Source: DASXBJ01 sp036491755 (GTDB lineage Bacteria; Chloroflexota; Dormibacteria; Dormibacterales; Dormibacteraceae). From it: DNA of 7,951 bases. The DNA is taken from contig DASXBJ010000139.1 of NCBI GenBank assembly GCA_036491755.1, positions 1 through 7,951 on the forward strand. The letters run 5' to 3'. The notes beneath the pieces are model-generated. The model searched no databases, was not told the DNA's origin, and saw only the letters and a list, made by a program, of their open reading frames with translations. Below, piece by piece: positions 5,829 through 7,951 of this stretch. How positions within the stretch are numbered: position 1 is the first letter of the stretch; every line of letters begins with the position of its first letter. Made by a program: the position numbers and the translations under genes.

Positions 5829-7013
5829 GTGGTCAACCTGATCGACCTTGTGATCGTCGTGGCCGTCGTCGTCGGCCTGGCCAATGGCTACCGGCGGGGC
5901 TTCTGGCTCTCGCTCGCCCAGTACGGCGGCCTGGTCATCGGCGTCGTGCTCGGCGCCCTGGCGGCAAAGCCGGTCCTCGACTACCTCCAGATCAACAACG
6001 CGACCGCGCGGCCGCTGGGCGCGGTGCTCGTGCTCGTGATCGGCGGCAGCCTCGGGTCAAGCATCGGCTTTGCCGCCGGAGAGCCCATCCGGCGCCGGAT
6101 CCTGCGCGAAGGCGTCCACACGTCGACGGACTCGCTGGGCGGCGCGATCCTTTCCGCTGTCGCGGTGATGGCGATGTGCTGGTTCCTTGGTCTCAGCTTC
6201 TCCCGGGGACCGAGCGCCGAGATCGCGCAGCAGATCCAGAGGTCGGTTCTCCTGCGCGCGGCGGATTCGGCCGGATTGAAGCCGCCGGTCTTCCTGGCCA
6301 ACGTGGAAGGGATCCTCGCCGGCGTCTCTTTCCCTTCCGCTTTCGCCGGCCTGGAGCCCGCTCTTCCCGCCCCGCTGCCGGTGCCCGCCTCGGTTGACAC
6401 GGCCGGCGTGAATCGCGCCGCCCAATCGGTCGTGAAGGTGACGAGCCTGGGTTGCGGTGGCCTGGTCACCGGCAGCGGATTCCCGGTTGGAGTGGGCTAC
6501 ATCGTCACCAACGCCCATGTCGTCTCGGGCACGAGCGACCACGCGATCCTCACGCCAAGCGGCCGTGAGCTGAAGGCGACGGTGGTCTATTTCGACCCGC
6601 AAAAGGACGTCGCGGTCCTGTCGGTGCCGGACTACAACGTGCCTGGACTCCCGTTCGGACCGGGCCAGCGCGGCACGCAGGGGGCGGTCATCGGCTACCC
6701 GGGCGGCGGCGCCGAGAAGGTCGAGCCCGCTGTGGTCGATGGCGCGGTCAACGCCGAGGCGCGCGACATCTTCAACGACTCGAACCTGATCACGCGCCAG
6801 ATCTTCGTGATGCAGGCCAGGGTGCACCCCGGAAACTCGGGCGGACCGCTGGTCGACCTGGATGGGCGAGTGCTGGGCATCGTCTTCGCGACATCGGCCG
6901 GCGATCCCAACCAGGCTTATGCCCTCACCGACGACGAGATCGCCTCCGACATCCGCGACGCCCAATCCACCCCACGCCCGAAAGACACCAGCCAGTACCC
7001 CTGCGCCGCCTAG
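5829..7013 (+). CDS. marP: MarP-like membrane serine protease (CvpA domain plus trypsin-like domain)
   Basis: This 394-residue protein has an N-terminal CvpA/colicin V production-type membrane domain (about 1-125, four helices: 4-20, 27-50, 62-83, 103-124), a linker, and a chymotrypsin-fold protease (about 195-394). The triad is visible as H230 (TNAHVV), D260 (QKDVAVL) and S337 (GNSGGPLV). C209 and C392 match in position the disulfide that flanks the domain in Mycobacterium tuberculosis MarP (about C214 and C395, with triad H235/D264/S343; 397 residues). MarP is a periplasmic protease required for acid resistance and linked to activation of peptidoglycan hydrolases; the same role is inferred here. 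No PDZ domain is present, unlike HtrA proteases. GTG 5829 has a weak Shine-Dalgarno and gives the full first helix. The gene is divergent from the 61-codon gene. Confidence 0.9.
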   Translation: MVNLIDLVIVVAVVVGLANGYRRGFWLSLAQYGGLVIGVVLGALAAKPVLDYLQINNATARPLGAVLVLVIGGSLGSSIGFAAGEPIRRRILREGVHTSTDSLGGAILSAVAVMAMCWFLGLSFSRGPSAEIAQQIQRSVLLRAADSAGLKPPVFLANVEGILAGVSFPSAFAGLEPALPAPLPVPASVDTAGVNRAAQSVVKVTSLGCGGLVTGSGFPVGVGYIVTNAHVVSGTSDHAILTPSGRELKATVVYFDPQKDVAVLSVPDYNVPGLPFGPGQRGTQGAVIGYPGGGAEKVEPAVVDGAVNAEARDIFNDSNLITRQIFVMQARVHPGNSGGPLVDLDGRVLGIVFATSAGDPNQAYALTDDEIASDIRDAQSTPRPKDTSQYPCAA

Positions 7014-7016
7014 AGC

Positions 7017-7055
7017 TTTCCTCTCCGACTGGAGCGGGATAGGTCAGGGTGAGGG
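7017..7055 (+). repeat. Intergenic hairpin repeat, copy 2
   Basis: The element starts a few bases after the protease stop codon. CCTCTCC and GGAGCGG form a stem with one mismatch around a GACT loop, and the shared 3' block GGTCAGGGTGAG follows (7042-7053). It is diverged from copy 1 at 5528-5563 in the arms but keeps the order, orientation relative to the upstream gene and post-stop position. It may serve as a transcript end or be a REP-like element. Confidence 0.5.
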
Positions 7056-7065
7056 CACGCTGGGC

Positions 7066-7071
7066 TAGGGT
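7066..7071 (+). promoter_or_regulatory. Candidate -10 box of the glycosyltransferase gene
   Basis: TAGGGT lies 8 nt before the TTG start at 7080, in the same GCTAGGGTG context as upstream of the protease gene. The spacing predicts a transcription start at or next to the start codon, hence a leaderless mRNA. No Shine-Dalgarno and no clear -35 are visible. Confidence 0.35.
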
Positions 7072-7079
7072 GATGAACC

Positions 7080-7951
7080 TTGACATCATCCCTTCGCAAG
7101 CCCGCTGCGCTGGTCCTCGCTTACGCGGCGCTTTGGTTCGCCATCGGACTCATCCCGATGGTTCCGACCGACCTCGACCTCTACTTCTGGCCATCCGCCC
7201 AGGAAGCGCTCGCGGGCCATCCCCTGCTGCTGTACGCACCCGGGGGCCAGGAATCGAACACGAACGACAACGGTCCGATTGCGATGGTGCCCCTGACGGC
7301 GGCGGGTGCGGTGGTCGAGCGGCTGGGATGGATGGGCAATGCACAGCTGCGCCGGGCGCTCGTCCAGGCCGTGTTCAGCCTGTTCATCGTGCTCATGGCG
7401 ACCGAGGCGGTCGCGGCGATCGAAAGGCTGCGACGCTCACGGCTAGGATCGCGGGCGCGGCCCCTCACCTACGGCGCCCTGCTTCTCGGCCCACCGCTGT
7501 GGCAGTCGCTGCAGGGGTACGGCCACATCGAACAGGGCCTGGAGGTCTGGTTCGTGCTCCTCGCGATCCGCTGGCTCAACCGTGGGTGGATGGGCCGCGC
7601 CGGAATTGCCTTCGCGCTGGCCGTGATGTCCAGGACCGCGGCCGGCTTTCTCCTCATCCCAGTCGTGACCGCAGCGTGGTGGCGCGGCCGCCGCGCCACG
7701 GTCCGGTTCGCAGCCGCCGGCGCGGCGACGGGTCTCGTTGTACTGCTGCCCTTCTATCTCGCTGATCCCGCCGACGTGATGCACTCGCTGGTCACCTTCC
7801 GGGGCAGCTTCCCGGTCGGCGCCGGCTCGATCTGGAACCTTTTTCGCGACACGAATTTGGGAGCCGTCGGACAGCGCTGGGACGTCGCATTCGTGGCGGT
7901 CGCCGCGCTGGCCGCGAACATATGGCTCGCGACGCGCAGCGGAGGGTTCAA
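7080..7951 (+). CDS. Multi-helix membrane glycosyltransferase, GT-C/GT87 (DUF2029)-like, 3' end outside window
   Basis: The frame is open from TTG 7080 to the window end (290 codons); an in-frame TGA at 7074-7076 fixes the limit for the start. The protein begins MTSSLRKPAALVLAYAALWF and has repeated hydrophobic helices (about 9-28, 66-80, 96-118, 134-150, 160-180, 184-201, 210-230, 272-285). After helix 1 comes PTDLDLYFWPSAQEALAGHP (30-48), with acidic residues D31 and D33 in the first outer loop. This is the layout of GT-C glycosyltransferases such as the GT87 mannosyltransferases, which use polyprenyl-phosphate sugars on the outer face of the membrane. A later GYGHIEQGLEVWFVLLAIRW stretch and MSRTAAGFLL fit the same family, where GQ or GH and a basic residue recur. 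Donor and acceptor are unknown. The codon pattern is like the neighbours'. Confidence 0.7.
   Translation, partial: MTSSLRKPAALVLAYAALWFAIGLIPMVPTDLDLYFWPSAQEALAGHPLLLYAPGGQESNTNDNGPIAMVPLTAAGAVVERLGWMGNAQLRRALVQAVFSLFIVLMATEAVAAIERLRRSRLGSRARPLTYGALLLGPPLWQSLQGYGHIEQGLEVWFVLLAIRWLNRGWMGRAGIAFALAVMSRTAAGFLLIPVVTAAWWRGRRATVRFAAAGAATGLVVLLPFYLADPADVMHSLVTFRGSFPVGAGSIWNLFRDTNLGAVGQRWDVAFVAVAALAANIWLATRSGGF

Noticed and set aside
6057..6965. 302-codon minus-strand frame opposite the protease gene
   Set aside because: The composition is Arg/Asp/Gly/Val noise, and the protease frame has catalytic motifs.
7049..7765. Plus-strand frame with ATG at 7073 over the glycosyltransferase region
   Set aside because: Its product is Arg/Pro/Gly-rich without helices. 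The frame starting at TTG 7080 gives a clean multi-helix protein open to the window end.

Overview
The window is about 8 kb of high-GC bacterial chromosome. It contains lipoprotein peptidyl-prolyl isomerases with Pro-Ser tails, an aa3-type cytochrome oxidase cluster split over two strands, a MarP-like membrane serine protease and a GT-C glycosyltransferase. Several genes use GTG or TTG starts without a Shine-Dalgarno sequence. Together these point to a Terrabacteria lineage (Actinomycetota, Chloroflexota or Candidatus Dormibacterota). The exact phylum is an inference; no rRNA or tRNA is present to settle it.

Layout. Positions 1-548 hold the C-terminal part of an MFS transporter (+) whose last helix is out of frame. 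Positions 614-1851 hold two overlapping lipoprotein peptidyl-prolyl isomerases (+): a cyclophilin, then an FKBP. The FKBP ends 37 bp from the convergent oxidase gene coxC. Positions 1889-3857 are a divergent oxidase locus: coxC and a zinc-ribbon, two-helix subunit-IV-like protein on the minus strand, and coxB on the plus strand, separated by a 77-bp divergent promoter region. coxA follows coxB directly and ends at 5527. A 61-codon single-helix protein with a His-rich tail (minus strand, 5568-5753) converges on coxA. Divergent from it is a MarP-like CvpA-trypsin protease (5829-7013, +). The last gene (7080 to the window end, +) is a multi-helix GT-C/GT87-like glycosyltransferase cut off by the window.

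How the genes fit together. CoxA (haem a, a3 and CuB), CoxB (CuA lipoprotein) and CoxC form the core of an A-type haem-copper oxidase in the cytoplasmic membrane. The zinc-ribbon protein is probably a fourth subunit, and the 61-residue protein may be an accessory. The two isomerase lipoproteins act outside the membrane as folding factors, and MarP-like proteases act there in envelope and acid stress. The region therefore looks like an envelope and respiration neighbourhood, with no sign of mobile elements or CRISPR.

The least ordinary signals are: the zinc-ribbon fusion on the oxidase subunit; the His-His C-termini shared by the two small oxidase-linked proteins; a hairpin element present twice, each time just after a stop codon; and -10-like hexamers placed 6-8 nt upstream of several start codons, which suggests leaderless mRNAs. 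No intergenic stretch exceeds 300 bases.
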